A DNA stretch of 64,000 nucleotides, from NCBI RefSeq assembly GCF_001695575.1, contig NZ_CM004621.1, forward strand, positions 1-64,000, in the 5' to 3' direction. The DNA comes from Vibrio europaeus (GTDB lineage: Bacteria > Pseudomonadota > Gammaproteobacteria > Enterobacterales > Vibrionaceae). This document shows, piece after piece, positions 36,798-45,278 of the stretch (position 1 is its first letter; each line of letters begins with the position of its first letter). The notes beneath the pieces were generated by a model. The model was not told the origin of the DNA. It searched no databases and saw nothing but the letters and a program-made list of their open reading frames with translations. The translations under genes were made by a program, and so were the position numbers.

Positions 36798-37418
36798 ATG
36801 CCTACCTATACCGTTGGTCAGAAAATACAGACACTTAGAAAAAGAATGAAGTTGTCTCAAGCCGAGTTAGCACGAAAGATTGGTGTAGCTCCGGTCACGG
36901 TTTCCAAGTGGGAAATTGAAACGTCTAAGCCAAAAGGAAAAAGCCTTCTAAATCTTTCTCAGCTATTTAATGTCTCAATGGATGCATTAATCAGCGATAT
37001 TACTCCTATTCAGCAAATGAGAGAGCAAGTTGGAATCCCCTTTTATCCCCATATAGAAGTTTCGGCGGGTGTTGGCTGCGTTTGCGAACATGAGATAGAT
37101 GAAACTTATCTTATTGATAAAACTTTTATTGACAGCCCTGGCACGACCATAGCAATCCGCATTAATGGCGACTCAATGGCCCCTGCTTTTTTGGATGATG
37201 CCGTCGTATTTATCGACACTGAAAAGAACCATGTTTCTGATGGTAAGGTGTACGTAGTTGTACATGAAGGCTTGACCAGGATTAAGCTTTTAGAGCAGAT
37301 CCCCAATGGACTTCGATTGAAAAGTTATAATCCTAACTACCCACCGGAGGATGTCTTTTTTGATAAAGAAACTATAAAAGTTGTGGGGCAAGTCGTTGCA
37401 CAAATACAAAAGTATTGA
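36798..37418 (+). CDS. CI/LexA-like S24 repressor
   Basis: 206 aa. N-terminal HTH_3 (residues 8-62: KLSQAELARKIGVAPVTVSKWE). The S24 domain has a cleavage-type Ala-Gly in EVSAGVG near 92, the nucleophile Ser in INGDSMAP near 124 and a Lys in GLTRIKLL near 161. Self-cleavage after DNA damage would lift repression, perhaps of replication or transfer genes. There is no clear ribosome site before the ATG. Confidence 0.92.
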   Translation: MPTYTVGQKIQTLRKRMKLSQAELARKIGVAPVTVSKWEIETSKPKGKSLLNLSQLFNVSMDALISDITPIQQMREQVGIPFYPHIEVSAGVGCVCEHEIDETYLIDKTFIDSPGTTIAIRINGDSMAPAFLDDAVVFIDTEKNHVSDGKVYVVVHEGLTRIKLLEQIPNGLRLKSYNPNYPPEDVFFDKETIKVVGQVVAQIQKY

Positions 37419-37738
37419 TTTTTTTTCTTTTGTATAGCAGTGTGTTTTTGCTTTAAAAAAGCCGATCATCATGTATAATTAGTCGTAGGTTTTGATACCA
37501 AAGTGCATTACATAGCACGCTACTACATAGTTTTCTATGTAGTGTATTTTTCAAAACTAGAATGTGTCAGACCCTCAATCTGACTATATAGCATTCGCAA
37601 AAACCGCTTATTACTCCAACGGTAAGCGGTTTTTTTGTACCTGAAATTCAATAGCTTGATCTTTGTGCGATCTTTCTATAGATTGATAAGGAATGTTTGG
37701 CTTGAGACCCCAAACAACACATACACGTTGGAGATCTT
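37419..37738 (+). promoter_or_regulatory. repA leader and copy-control region
   Basis: Contains a perfect stem ACTACATAG-TTTT-CTATGTAGT (37522-37543) and a 12-bp stem (37599-37610 with 37623-37634) with a T run, which also reads as a terminator. The 12-base loop carries CTCCAACG (37614-37621), exactly complementary to CGTTGGAG (37726-37733), the ribosome site of the leader peptide. This layout resembles IncB/I/L-M replicons, where loop pairing and an antisense RNA set copy number. The antisense promoter was not located. Confidence 0.65.
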
Positions 37739-37873
37739 ATGAACGCATATCAAAGCGGCTCATTGCGAGCCCGTATACATGAACGCATACCCACCTTAAG
37801 ACTTGATCAAGATAGCAACTGCTATCGAGTGAGATATCTTGACTGGAGAAGTATGTGTTATGACCTTCTCTAA
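37739..37873 (+). CDS. repA leader peptide
   Basis: 44 aa (MNAYQSGSLRARIHERIPTL..), start ATG with GGAG five bases upstream. The stop at 37871-37873 lies 14 bases inside repA, so translation of repA is probably coupled to it, as RepY/RepZ or Tap/RepA in IncI and IncFII plasmids. A hairpin GATAGC-AACT-GCTATC within it precedes the repA ribosome site. Confidence 0.65.
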   Translation: MNAYQSGSLRARIHERIPTLRLDQDSNCYRVRYLDWRSMCYDLL

Positions 37874-38690
37874 TCCAGAATCGATAGCCTCAGTTAACGA
37901 GCAGAAAAAACTATATGATGCGGAGTATCGAGCTAAACGCAAAGCGCGTAAGCACGAGCTTATTGAGCTTTTTCGTTCAGTTATCGACGTAGAACAACAG
38001 AAGAACCCAGATTTCGAGATAGGTTTCAAATCTAGACGTCTACTTCGCAATGGTCAGATCCAAACGCTACCGCCAGAATTTGGCCGTATCTTAAAAGCGC
38101 TAAGTGAATTTATTGATAACCCTAGTCGATTCCCTGCATTAAACGCATGGGGTGGGGATGCTATCAGTAATATTCAGTGCCGACGTTTAATCGCCAAGGT
38201 ACTTGCTTGTATGTTGCCTAACACTGATTTGATTGGCGGTCGGATAGGATTGCCTACTGAAGCAGGGATTAAAACAATTAGTTATGATCAGCTTCAGGAG
38301 GACTACGTGTTGCGTTGGGGTGAATTTATTTCGCCTAAGTCTTTCAACAAGGTGATTTGTTATCTAAGACGAGCGGGATACTATCACGCAGAACGTATTA
38401 ATGTTTGTGTTGATTCGAATGAAGGAACAATCCGTAGTGCCGCTGCATACAAGCAATTCACGGAACGTTTTTTTAGTGATCTGAAAGTTGTTCGCTACAA
38501 CAATATTGTTGAATTAATCCTGGCCACCCGAGAAAGACAAGAAAAGAAAGGTTTACGCTTTAGTTGGATTAGTTTCAGAACTATTGCATCTGGTATCCAG
38601 GAACTCTTCAATGCATCTACCATGAACCGCTTTGCTGAAACAACAGCACACCTGTTCCAAGTTAAACAATATCATTCATCCCCTCATTAG
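37860..38690 (+). CDS. repA: Plasmid replication initiation protein RepA
   Basis: 276 aa from ATG 37860, with GGAGAA upstream; a TTG at 37839 is less likely. Basic N-terminus (AEYRAKRKARKHELIELF) and a central region (FNKVICYLRRAGYYHAERINV) that fit RepA proteins of Vibrio and IncFII-like plasmids. Family assignment is from general resemblance and the control region, not from a defined motif. Confidence 0.75.
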   Translation: MTFSNPESIASVNEQKKLYDAEYRAKRKARKHELIELFRSVIDVEQQKNPDFEIGFKSRRLLRNGQIQTLPPEFGRILKALSEFIDNPSRFPALNAWGGDAISNIQCRRLIAKVLACMLPNTDLIGGRIGLPTEAGIKTISYDQLQEDYVLRWGEFISPKSFNKVICYLRRAGYYHAERINVCVDSNEGTIRSAAAYKQFTERFFSDLKVVRYNNIVELILATRERQEKKGLRFSWISFRTIASGIQELFNASTMNRFAETTAHLFQVKQYHSSPH

Positions 38691-38933
38691 ACTTCTAAGT
38701 GTATCCGCGCAAGCGGAGGGCTCTTTACGTCTGGACTAAATTTTAGCTTACTTTTTGACCAGTCTCTGCTTTGTTTAGGAGCAGATTTAGCTAATTTTCT
38801 TAGCTATGAATGGTTTGTATGTGATCCGAGTGATGACAGCTACAAAGGTAGTGCAATAACAGAGCTCAATCAAAGAGTGCAAATAAAGGTCTCAATAGTG
38901 GGAAGCACTTATGAACACAAAGTATTTAAATAA
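38691..38933 (+). other. Open extension in frame with repA
   Basis: After the repA TAG the same frame stays open for 80 codons to TAA 38931-38933 and has protein-like composition (for example ANFLSYEWFVCDPSDDSYKG). No start codon is present. It may be a gene remnant or a former repA C-terminus. The replication origin is expected close by, but no DnaA box or iterons were recognised. Confidence 0.35.
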
Positions 38934-39043
38934 ATACATAACTAAAGATATAAATAAATATATGATCAGGGTTCGCGCTGACTGCTATAAGCGCAGCTTG
39001 TAGAGGCAGTGTGAAGCAGACAAGCGATAGCGCCGTCAGGTTA

Positions 39044-39190
39044 CTATCACGATAACTCAACCATAAGTGATCTAAGTGATACCTCCCATAAATGCCCTTT
39101 AAATATATACGGCCTATTAACTCTTGCTGGGCATTTATGGGCCCCAAACTTAGCAAATTAGCACAGCGCCAAACTCCGAGATCGTGATAG
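39044..39190. repeat. Nested long inverted repeat
   Basis: Three nested stems: CTATCACGAT (39044-39053) with ATCGTGATAG (39181-39190), CTAAGT (39072-39077) with ACTTAG (39148-39153), and CCCATAAATGCCC (39085-39097) with GGGCATTTATGGG (39129-39141). No supported gene covers it. It could be a structured RNA or part of the origin. Confidence 0.7.
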
Positions 39191-39205
39191 CTAATTCGAA
39201 CAATC

Positions 39206-39332
39206 TTACTCGCTACGCTCGCGCATTCTAGCAAGGAGAAGGGCAATTTTCGTACCATCACTATCTTCTTAACCATAAGCAATTACATCTTCTGAGAGTA
39301 TGCTTCTTACTCGCTGCGCTCGCGCGTTCTGG
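39206..39332. repeat. Imperfect 22-bp direct repeat
   Basis: CTTACTCGCTACGCTCGCGC near 39206 and CTTACTCGCTGCGCTCGCGC near 39306 differ by one base over the part shown. The meaning is unclear. Confidence 0.5.
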
Positions 39333-39390
39333 TATTCGTCGCACAGCTCCTTATGGTGACGTTGTCACGGTAAGTTCAAATGGTTTCTTG

Positions 39391-39408
39391 AATTTTGCAT
39401 GCAAAATT
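39391..39408. repeat. 18-bp palindrome, copy 2 of 9
   Basis: AATTTTGCATGCAAAATT, 19 bases before a possible short ORF and 184 bases before a strong terminator. The transcript between them may be a small RNA. Confidence 0.85.
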
Positions 39409-39427
39409 ACGTTGAAAAACGTTAAGG

Positions 39428-39532
39428 ATGAAAACCACCTGCTTAATGACAAAACATGCTTTGGAAGTAGGTAAAGCCATTGGGTGTTTACCTTTTGGCA
39501 CAGAGATCACTTTATTCTTAGCGTTATCTTAG
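39428..39532 (+). CDS. Possible 34-aa peptide or small RNA
   Basis: ATG-started frame of 34 codons (MKTTCLMTKHALEVGKAIGC..) between the palindrome and a terminator. The ribosome site is too close to the first ATG. Coding status is uncertain; a non-coding RNA of about 200 nt is an equal alternative. Confidence 0.3.
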   Translation: MKTTCLMTKHALEVGKAIGCLPFGTEITLFLALS

Positions 39533-39592
39533 GGAAGAGATAGAGCCTAATAATTACCTCCGTTGAGAAAACCCGACGAACCACCACTTATT

Positions 39593-39624
39593 AACCCTCA
39601 ATGCGAGCATTGAGGGTTTTTTTT
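39593..39624 (+). terminator. Strong rho-independent terminator
   Basis: AACCCTCAATG-CGAG-CATTGAGGGTT with eight T residues. Confidence 0.88.
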
Positions 39625-39684
39625 GTTATTCTACTGTTGTCATATCTGCTTTAACATTTGAGTTAAGTGTTTGACTACAAGAAT

Positions 39685-40110
39685 AGGGGTTTGAGCACCA
39701 ATGGAACAGAAAACAACGTTAAGAAGGTTAAATGATTGTATTTGAAGGTGTATTTCCAGTGCGGTTATACGTCTTAATCCAATAATGTCGGCAACCAATC
39801 GTCTTACCTTGTCGGCGTTAATTAGAAATGAGCCCCGAAAAACTCAGGGCAAGCCATGTTAGACAATCTCAGGTTTGTTATCGTGTGGTCCAAGGGGTAT
39901 GAAGCCCAACGGAACGGTTTTGTACGTTAAGCGTTAAATCAAGCAGTTAGAACAATATGACGTTTAAGTAGACCCTACGATCACTGGTAAAAAAACACCA
40001 AAATCAGTATTTGACATAACTTATGTGTCACCATTAGCTGTGTCATGACTTAAATGACATGCTAGTTTTTTGTTAGCGTACGTTTTCGTTCCATTGGGCA
40101 TCAAACCCCT
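39685..40110. mobile_element. Possible miniature inverted-repeat element
   Basis: 426 bp bounded by related inverted repeats: AGGGGTTTGA then CAATGGAAC at 39685-39707, mirrored by GTTCCATTG then TCAAACCCCT at 40088-40110. Imperfect pairing continues inward (GAAAAC) and outward (GTTTGA). No gene of its own and no clear target duplication. Also holds no other feature I can support. Confidence 0.5.
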
Positions 40111-40254
40111 ACATATACTCAAACAATGTCAGGGCTTAGCAAGGCGGGGGGAGATGTCCTAGTTAAATACACTACAACTAACCGCGCCGAACACGTTCAG
40201 AGCTAATATCAGCCGAGTCGGGCGGCTTGGTGTTTCGCTTGCACTTCGTGCATT

Positions 40255-40272
40255 GCTTATCCCTGCGGGGCT
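40255..40272. repeat. 18-bp direct repeat
   Basis: GCTTATCCCTGCGGGGCT, identical to 4607-4624; both lie upstream of small genes. Confidence 0.6.
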
Positions 40273-40340
40273 TAGACCGTTTGTGTAGGAACCCTAGACG
40301 GGCGCGCTTATGGCGCGAAAAAGGATCTTATGTCATGATG

Positions 40341-40358
40341 AATTTTGCATGCAAAATT
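40341..40358. repeat. 18-bp palindrome, copy 3 of 9
   Basis: AATTTTGCATGCAAAATT, 19 bases before the ATG at 40378. Confidence 0.85.
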
Positions 40359-40377
40359 CTTTACAAATGGACGTCAA

Positions 40378-40683
40378 ATGAAAACTACTACGGCTTTAAT
40401 TTTCTCTCTATTCTTTACTATTGCTCCAGTTAGTGCTGCTGAGTGCGACGCAGATTTCATTGCCCATAACCAAAAAGTTGAGAGCTTAATACAGAGTGGC
40501 AATGTTGAGTTAGCTGATGCTCAACGTGACTGCTTAGCGATAGAGCTTGGTAAATTAGAAGCAGGTAAAAGTCTTTATCCAACGTTTCGTAGTTTTGAAC
40601 AAGAGTTTTTAACCTTACCTAGGGCGACTCAAATTTCGTATGGCCATCATTGTAAAAAACAACTGTTGAAGACTTTGTTGTGA
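40378..40683 (+). CDS. Small secreted protein
   Basis: 101 aa. Signal peptide MKTTTALIFSLFFTIAPVSA, then a helical mature part with three Cys. Not recognised. The ATG at 40378 is preferred because it opens the signal peptide; an earlier ATG comes from the palindrome. Likely controlled by the palindrome directly upstream. Confidence 0.7.
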   Translation: MKTTTALIFSLFFTIAPVSAAECDADFIAHNQKVESLIQSGNVELADAQRDCLAIELGKLEAGKSLYPTFRSFEQEFLTLPRATQISYGHHCKKQLLKTLL

Positions 40684-40865
40684 TTAGCGTTTATTAATAG
40701 GCAAAACCTATTAGTAAATATTAGCCACTGTATATATTATGTTTATGTAGACATTTGAACGGAGCTGCCTAGCAGTGTGTCTATGCCGCCTAGCTCAACG
40801 AGTTAGGTTGACGCCCAAGAGCGCGATGACCAAAGGCTCCAGTATCTACTTCTTAGAAGTACAAT

Positions 40866-40891
40866 AACCACCTCTAGCGGGTGGTTTTTTT
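40866..40891. terminator. Bidirectional terminator
   Basis: AACCACC-tctagcg-GGTGGTT with T run, six bases before the stop of the convergent gene at 40897. Confidence 0.8.
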
Positions 40892-40896
40892 GTGCC

Positions 40897-41430
40897 TTAT
40901 TTTCTGTGTCGCGGCGGTGGATTGATTGGTTTGTTATGATGGGTGTTATGGACAACCACTGCGAATCTAATCTTGCCTAGTTTTCTTGATTGTCCCGTCG
41001 TTCGTAGGAATGCGCTCTGAACATACAAGTTCAAATCGATCCCTTGCTTGCTTGCTCTTGATAGTTTGAAATAGATTTCGTAGTTGCCCGTTGGGACTGG
41101 GACTCGCATATAGTTTTGTCGCTGACCTTTCTTATGGTTTATAAACACATTTGCGGGACCCATGGCTTTGACGTGGCCTAGCAAATCAAACGAGCGAGTA
41201 TACCTGTCTTCACAAAAAGTACGGCGCTCACCTTTCTCTACCACGATCAAACTATTGTCGTGCTCATCTTTATATCCCTTGGTGAAACAGTGGCAGCTAA
41301 AGGTGATTAGAATCCTATAGTGTTGAGCTGGCTTTCCGTCTTTTTCTGGTATGACATAATCCCAAGTGTGTGGGCGAAGGTGAGCCAGGTCCTTCACTAT
41401 TCCATTTATCTCTATTGGTTGCCTGTTCAT
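40897..41430 (-). CDS. Hypothetical protein
   Basis: 177 aa from ATG 41430 (a TTG four codons upstream is possible). Basic C-terminus, Cys pair SCHCF in the N-terminal part, no signal peptide. Not recognised; it looks like phage or mobile-element hypothetical proteins. Confidence 0.7.
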   Translation of the reverse strand: MNRQPIEINGIVKDLAHLRPHTWDYVIPEKDGKPAQHYRILITFSCHCFTKGYKDEHDNSLIVVEKGERRTFCEDRYTRSFDLLGHVKAMGPANVFINHKKGQRQNYMRVPVPTGNYEIYFKLSRASKQGIDLNLYVQSAFLRTTGQSRKLGKIRFAVVVHNTHHNKPINPPPRHRK

Positions 41431-41782
41431 TTTTGGATACAACGACCTTGTTCTTACCTGTTTAGATATTCTATTCTAACTGAATTGAAAAAATTGTCTT
41501 CATATGAGGTCTGAAGCTCTTAGCTTTAACAGGCTACATGAAACCTTCAACCCACCTTCACTTTTTTGGTGCTGATTACGCATTATATGTTAAATGCCCG
41601 ACTTCATCGCGACTTATACCAGGTTTTCGCTGCTTCGCGCTTCAACATGGAATAAGTCGCTTTTTTCTTCCCGAAATTGGCGCGTTCGCTCGCTGAAAGT
41701 TTATTACAGAATTTTGCTCATATTCGGCGGCTTTTAACCGTCTGATGTATTGGTCGGGATTTGTGGCCAAAGCTCCAAAAGA
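41431..41782. other. Non-coding stretch
   Basis: I see no gene, repeat or clear promoter. Confidence 0.4.
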
Positions 41783-42046
41783 TCAACTTTTCTCAATTGG
41801 CTGTCCTCTGATCGTTTCCCAATCGACAAAGATGCGATTCTTGTACTTTAGAGCGGGATACGGGATCGTAAAAAAGGTCACTGCATTGCAATGAGTGCAA
41901 TTGTGCTGCATTTGGTTATGCTTCTCGATGCGCTCCCCGTTCGGGTTGAAACGGTAAAAGCCTTGATTGCATTTCTGACATGGGTATTCGACCCGATCCA
42001 CATCCCCAACAGGGAAATAGCGGCGTTTATCAGATTTGTTTGTCAT
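41783..42046 (-). CDS. Small zinc-ribbon-like protein
   Basis: 87 aa with two CxxC pairs (CQKC near 23 and CTHC near 50), enough for one zinc site. Strand-rich and soluble. Divergent from the next gene. Nucleic-acid binding is possible but not shown. Confidence 0.7.
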   Translation of the reverse strand: MTNKSDKRRYFPVGDVDRVEYPCQKCNQGFYRFNPNGERIEKHNQMQHNCTHCNAVTFFTIPYPALKYKNRIFVDWETIRGQPIEKS

Positions 42047-42127
42047 AGCTGCCTCTTTGGTTGTGTGTTTTTCAAGCGCAATGAGCTTTGTTACAATGTG
42101 TCTTGTTGCATTTTAAAGGAGAGCGTT

Positions 42128-42541
42128 GTGGCCAGAACCGAATTAGTTAAAGATATTGAATGCATTGTTGAGGGCATGGGCTTTGAGAAATCCGACTCTA
42201 GGGAGCCTAATACATATCAAAGGAATGTCTCTTATCCTAGCATTATTGAGGACAAACAAGATCGAGCCCATTTCTTACTTCACACTGGCCAAGGCGCGAT
42301 ACAAATCGCGGCAAAGTGGCAGGAAGTGAACGGAACTACAATAGAGAAGCTTGGCCATACTGTTCTTGATGCTGCCAATACTAACTTTGAACACTATATC
42401 GTTGTATGTGGTGGTGATAAATTGGTAACTCGAGCTATTAATTATTTGAACGATCACCGTCACATCGCGCCTAAGCTACGTTCAATGGAAGCACATGAAC
42501 TCGAAGATTTCTTAAGTACTTACCTCGATGCTGTTAACTAA
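42128..42541 (+). CDS. PD-(D/E)XK-like protein, probably degenerate
   Basis: 137 aa from GTG 42128 with AAAGGAG upstream. The core QIAAKWQEVNGTTIEKL followed by a strand HYIVVCGGDKL resembles the catalytic region of PD-(D/E)XK nuclease families whose consensus is E-x-K-x-Q. Here the first acidic residue is replaced by Ala, so cleavage activity is doubtful. Next gene starts one base after the stop. Confidence 0.6.
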   Translation: MARTELVKDIECIVEGMGFEKSDSREPNTYQRNVSYPSIIEDKQDRAHFLLHTGQGAIQIAAKWQEVNGTTIEKLGHTVLDAANTNFEHYIVVCGGDKLVTRAINYLNDHRHIAPKLRSMEAHELEDFLSTYLDAVN

Positions 42542-42542
42542 G

Positions 42543-42749
42543 ATGTTCAAAGGGTATTTATACGATTCTATTGGTAATGAATGTTCTGAGGCTAAGCCTA
42601 TAGAGTTGTTGGATTGCTTGGAGGCATCAATTGTCGAAGTAATGTTAACCTTTGGATATAGACCCATCGTCGTTAGTCTAGGCAATGGTTGGGCGCTGTT
42701 TGAAATCAGCCCCAAACAAAGGTTGATGGTAACGGAGGTCGAGAGTTAA
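42543..42749 (+). CDS. Small hypothetical protein
   Basis: 68 aa, coupled to the preceding gene (one-base gap), no ribosome site of its own. Not recognised. May act with the nuclease-like protein. Confidence 0.6.
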   Translation: MFKGYLYDSIGNECSEAKPIELLDCLEASIVEVMLTFGYRPIVVSLGNGWALFEISPKQRLMVTEVES

Positions 42750-43472
42750 TCTCGACTTTTTCTTAAATTGCAGTTCTGCAATTTTCAGGGCGCAATGCTG
42801 CCCTACGGCTGCGCCTACCCGCTAGACCCCCACTAAAACAAATTTGTGGACAATCCGACCCGTCGGAACAACGCTAACGCTTTGACCACAGATTTGCTGT
42901 AGCGGTCGCCTTGAGTCGCTATCTAGGCGGTTTTAGATTGTTCTGCAAACAGGTCGCTGCAGAACGGTTTTAGCAGCATAAAATAATCACCGGTTCGCGT
43001 GGCAAAACCCCGATTTGTGATCTCATAATAGCAAGATCTAGTATTTCATGCTGTTGTGTAGTGCTTGGCGTAGTCCCGCTGCGTTATCGGACAGGACCCG
43101 ACGCTGGCGTGGATGCTTGCATATCAAGTAAATGGGAATGTGTCTCCACCAAGTAACAGTGGCACTAACCAAGGTAGCATGGACAACAAACGATGAAGAA
43201 CTGTTGGTGAGATATATATAAACATAGGATTACCCTCTTGTTGATGAAAAACGGGCGCAATGACCCTTAAAAAATCGTTCATCAACAAGTGGTTGTTCGC
43301 TGCCCTCAATTATACGGGGGAGATAAAAACGGTGCAAATCATAAACTTCGTACTAACATAAGTTGGTATCTTGTTGTTATTATTGCATTTTGTTTTTTTT
43401 AGGGTGTTATTAACCAATAAACGCCGCTCAAAATGTCGAGAACTCCCCTCTATTTCTTAGCTTGGATTTACC
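42750..43472. other. Non-coding stretch with two inverted repeats
   Basis: Contains GTTCTGCA / TGCAGAAC near 42940-42970 and a 12-bp pair CTTGTTGATGAA (43237-43248) with TTCATCAACAAG (43278-43289). No supported gene. Confidence 0.55.
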
Positions 43473-43524
43473 ATGGTGTCATTTTGGCACCATTATTGAC
43501 ATGTGTTAATAAGTACGGTAAATT
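43473..43524 (+). promoter_or_regulatory. Promoter/operator of the toxin-antitoxin pair
   Basis: TTGACA 43496-43501 with TAAATT 43519-43524 (17-base spacer). An inverted repeat ATGGTG/CACCAT (43473-43493) lies just before the -35 and may bind the antitoxin. Confidence 0.6.
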
Positions 43525-43654
43525 AAAAGATGAAGTGATAACTTCGCATTTCACCGGGTAATACCGCACCTGCTCTAAGAAACCGAAAGTTCAGAGAGGT
43601 CGGTGTTGTTAGTGATAAATAAAAAACATCGCCGAAAGGCGAAGGAGATTGGCA

Positions 43655-43951
43655 ATGGCCAAGACAATAAATGAAAGAATCACCGCTAGGGTGGATTCAA
43701 CAAATCGCGAACTGTTAGAAGCAGCTCTTTCATTGTCGGGTTTTTCTACGCTAAATAGTTTTGTTGCGCATGCTGCTGTGGCGGAAGCAAAGAAACTTAT
43801 TGAGCAAAACGCACGTATTTCTTTATGTTCACAAGATGCTCTGGCATTTATTGATGCGTTAGATAGCCCAGTAAAAATGAATGATAAGTTTCTTAGAGCA
43901 GCTCGCTTGCATAAGGAAACTATAACAAATGAACATTGTACCCCTAGATAA
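43655..43951 (+). CDS. DUF1778 antitoxin (TacA-like)
   Basis: 98 aa from ATG 43655 (GAAGGAG seven bases upstream). Ribbon-helix-helix start INERITARVDSTNRELLEAA, then a helical tail that wraps the toxin. Overlaps the toxin gene by 23 bases. Neutralises it and represses the operon. Confidence 0.9.
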   Translation: MAKTINERITARVDSTNRELLEAALSLSGFSTLNSFVAHAAVAEAKKLIEQNARISLCSQDALAFIDALDSPVKMNDKFLRAARLHKETITNEHCTPR

Positions 43952-44447
43952 AAAAACTCATGACCGCAACGCTTTTGATTGCGGAGAACCTGCGCTAAAT
44001 AACTTTTTAAAAACAACGTCAGCCCAACACAACAATAAGTCGCTTTCGCGCACATTTGTTCTTACATCTGATGCCAACCCAGAACAAATCAAAGGGTTCT
44101 ACTCTCTTGCCGTTTGCACTATAGAGTTAAACCAACTTCCTCCCGATATAGCCAAGAAATACCCAAGTGAAGTGCATTGTGCGTTGCTAGGACGTTTGGC
44201 TACGAACAAAGTTTATCAACGACAAGGGCTTGGATCGGTGTTATTGATTGATGCTGTTCGTAAATCCGTTGAAGCTTCAAAATTCGTACCCACTCCTATG
44301 ATTATCGTAGATGCGAAAAATGTTGGTGTTAAAGCATGGTATGAAAGCTTTGGGTTTACACCATTCCCAGTGATGAAGAATCGCCTCTTTATGACGATGG
44401 CCACAGCTAAAGCCATGTTAGATAAAGTGGATGGTATTGGCTTGTAA
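43929..44447 (+). CDS. GNAT acetyltransferase toxin (TacT-like)
   Basis: 172 aa. The acetyl-CoA loop QRQGLGS near residue 98 and a Tyr in KAWYESFGF near 138 fit TacT-type toxins that acetylate aminoacyl-tRNA and stop translation. Stabilises the plasmid by post-segregational killing. Confidence 0.9.
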   Translation: MNIVPLDKKTHDRNAFDCGEPALNNFLKTTSAQHNNKSLSRTFVLTSDANPEQIKGFYSLAVCTIELNQLPPDIAKKYPSEVHCALLGRLATNKVYQRQGLGSVLLIDAVRKSVEASKFVPTPMIIVDAKNVGVKAWYESFGFTPFPVMKNRLFMTMATAKAMLDKVDGIGL

Positions 44448-45278
44448 TAAAATAGAATCTGAAATCTCTACATGTCATATGCATATTAGAAAAACGGGTA
44501 GTTCATTATAATACAACATATTGTGTCTTACCCGAATTCCCCTACTTAGTGAAATTTACTCGCGCTAATCGCCATCGTGTCATATGCTCATTATGAGCTT
44601 CCTTCACAGTAGAGCCGTCCCGTTTGGGAGATGTACGGTGATACTTTGAGGGAGGCGTCCATGTAAGACATACACCTTCAAACCCCATATCAATGATTTA
44701 CTTTTCATCACGATACCTTGATGCTACTTCAACCAGCAAGAAACGCATCTTATTAATTGGTGCTCTCCCTTTCATGTGCAGGAGTGGTTAGAATTTTAAG
44801 CAACAGCAAGCTGAATTTCGCCGTATTACAGATTGGAAAATTTAAAAAAATCAAGGAGTTGCGTATTTTTTTGGCCTTGATAGAGTTTCGTACTATCAAA
44901 AAGCTCATAGAGCAGGAAGCCTTAAGGGTAATTGGCACAGCAGAATAACAACCTCAAAAAGAGGACAAAACTTGGCAAAGTCTTAAGAAGGGGCTCGACA
45001 TGAAACATACATGTAAAATGTCATACAATTTAAAGCAAAAACCGTGTACGTGTACGAAGTTTCTTTTAGAAATTTGTCTAAAGACCCGACATGGAAAAGT
45101 CCCCTCAAAAGAAACACCTAAGTTTTTTGAAGGAATCGGATAGAGGAACATGCTTTATGCGATTTAAATTGCATAAGCATGTTCCTGCTCGATAAGAGTG
45201 CCACTTTTGATTTTTTGTCGATTTAAGGATTGTTAGCTACGCTTACTTAAGATAACCCTACAGCCCAGATCTCTTGAA
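44448..45278. other. Non-coding stretch
   Basis: Only short, unsupported frames on both strands. No clear repeat or element end was recognised. Confidence 0.45.

Noticed and set aside
38926..39282. 118-aa minus-strand frame
   Set aside because: It covers the nested inverted repeats and is probably open by chance; no ribosome site was recognised.
40227..40433. 68-aa plus-strand frame
   Set aside because: It overlaps the palindrome and the better supported secreted-protein gene in another frame.
43473..44447. Superintegron cassette around the toxin-antitoxin pair
   Set aside because: Such pairs are common in Vibrio superintegrons, but no attC-like ends are visible on either side.
44753..44948. 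Opposed 61- and 63-aa frames
   Set aside because: Mirror frames of one AT-rich stretch; neither has a convincing start.
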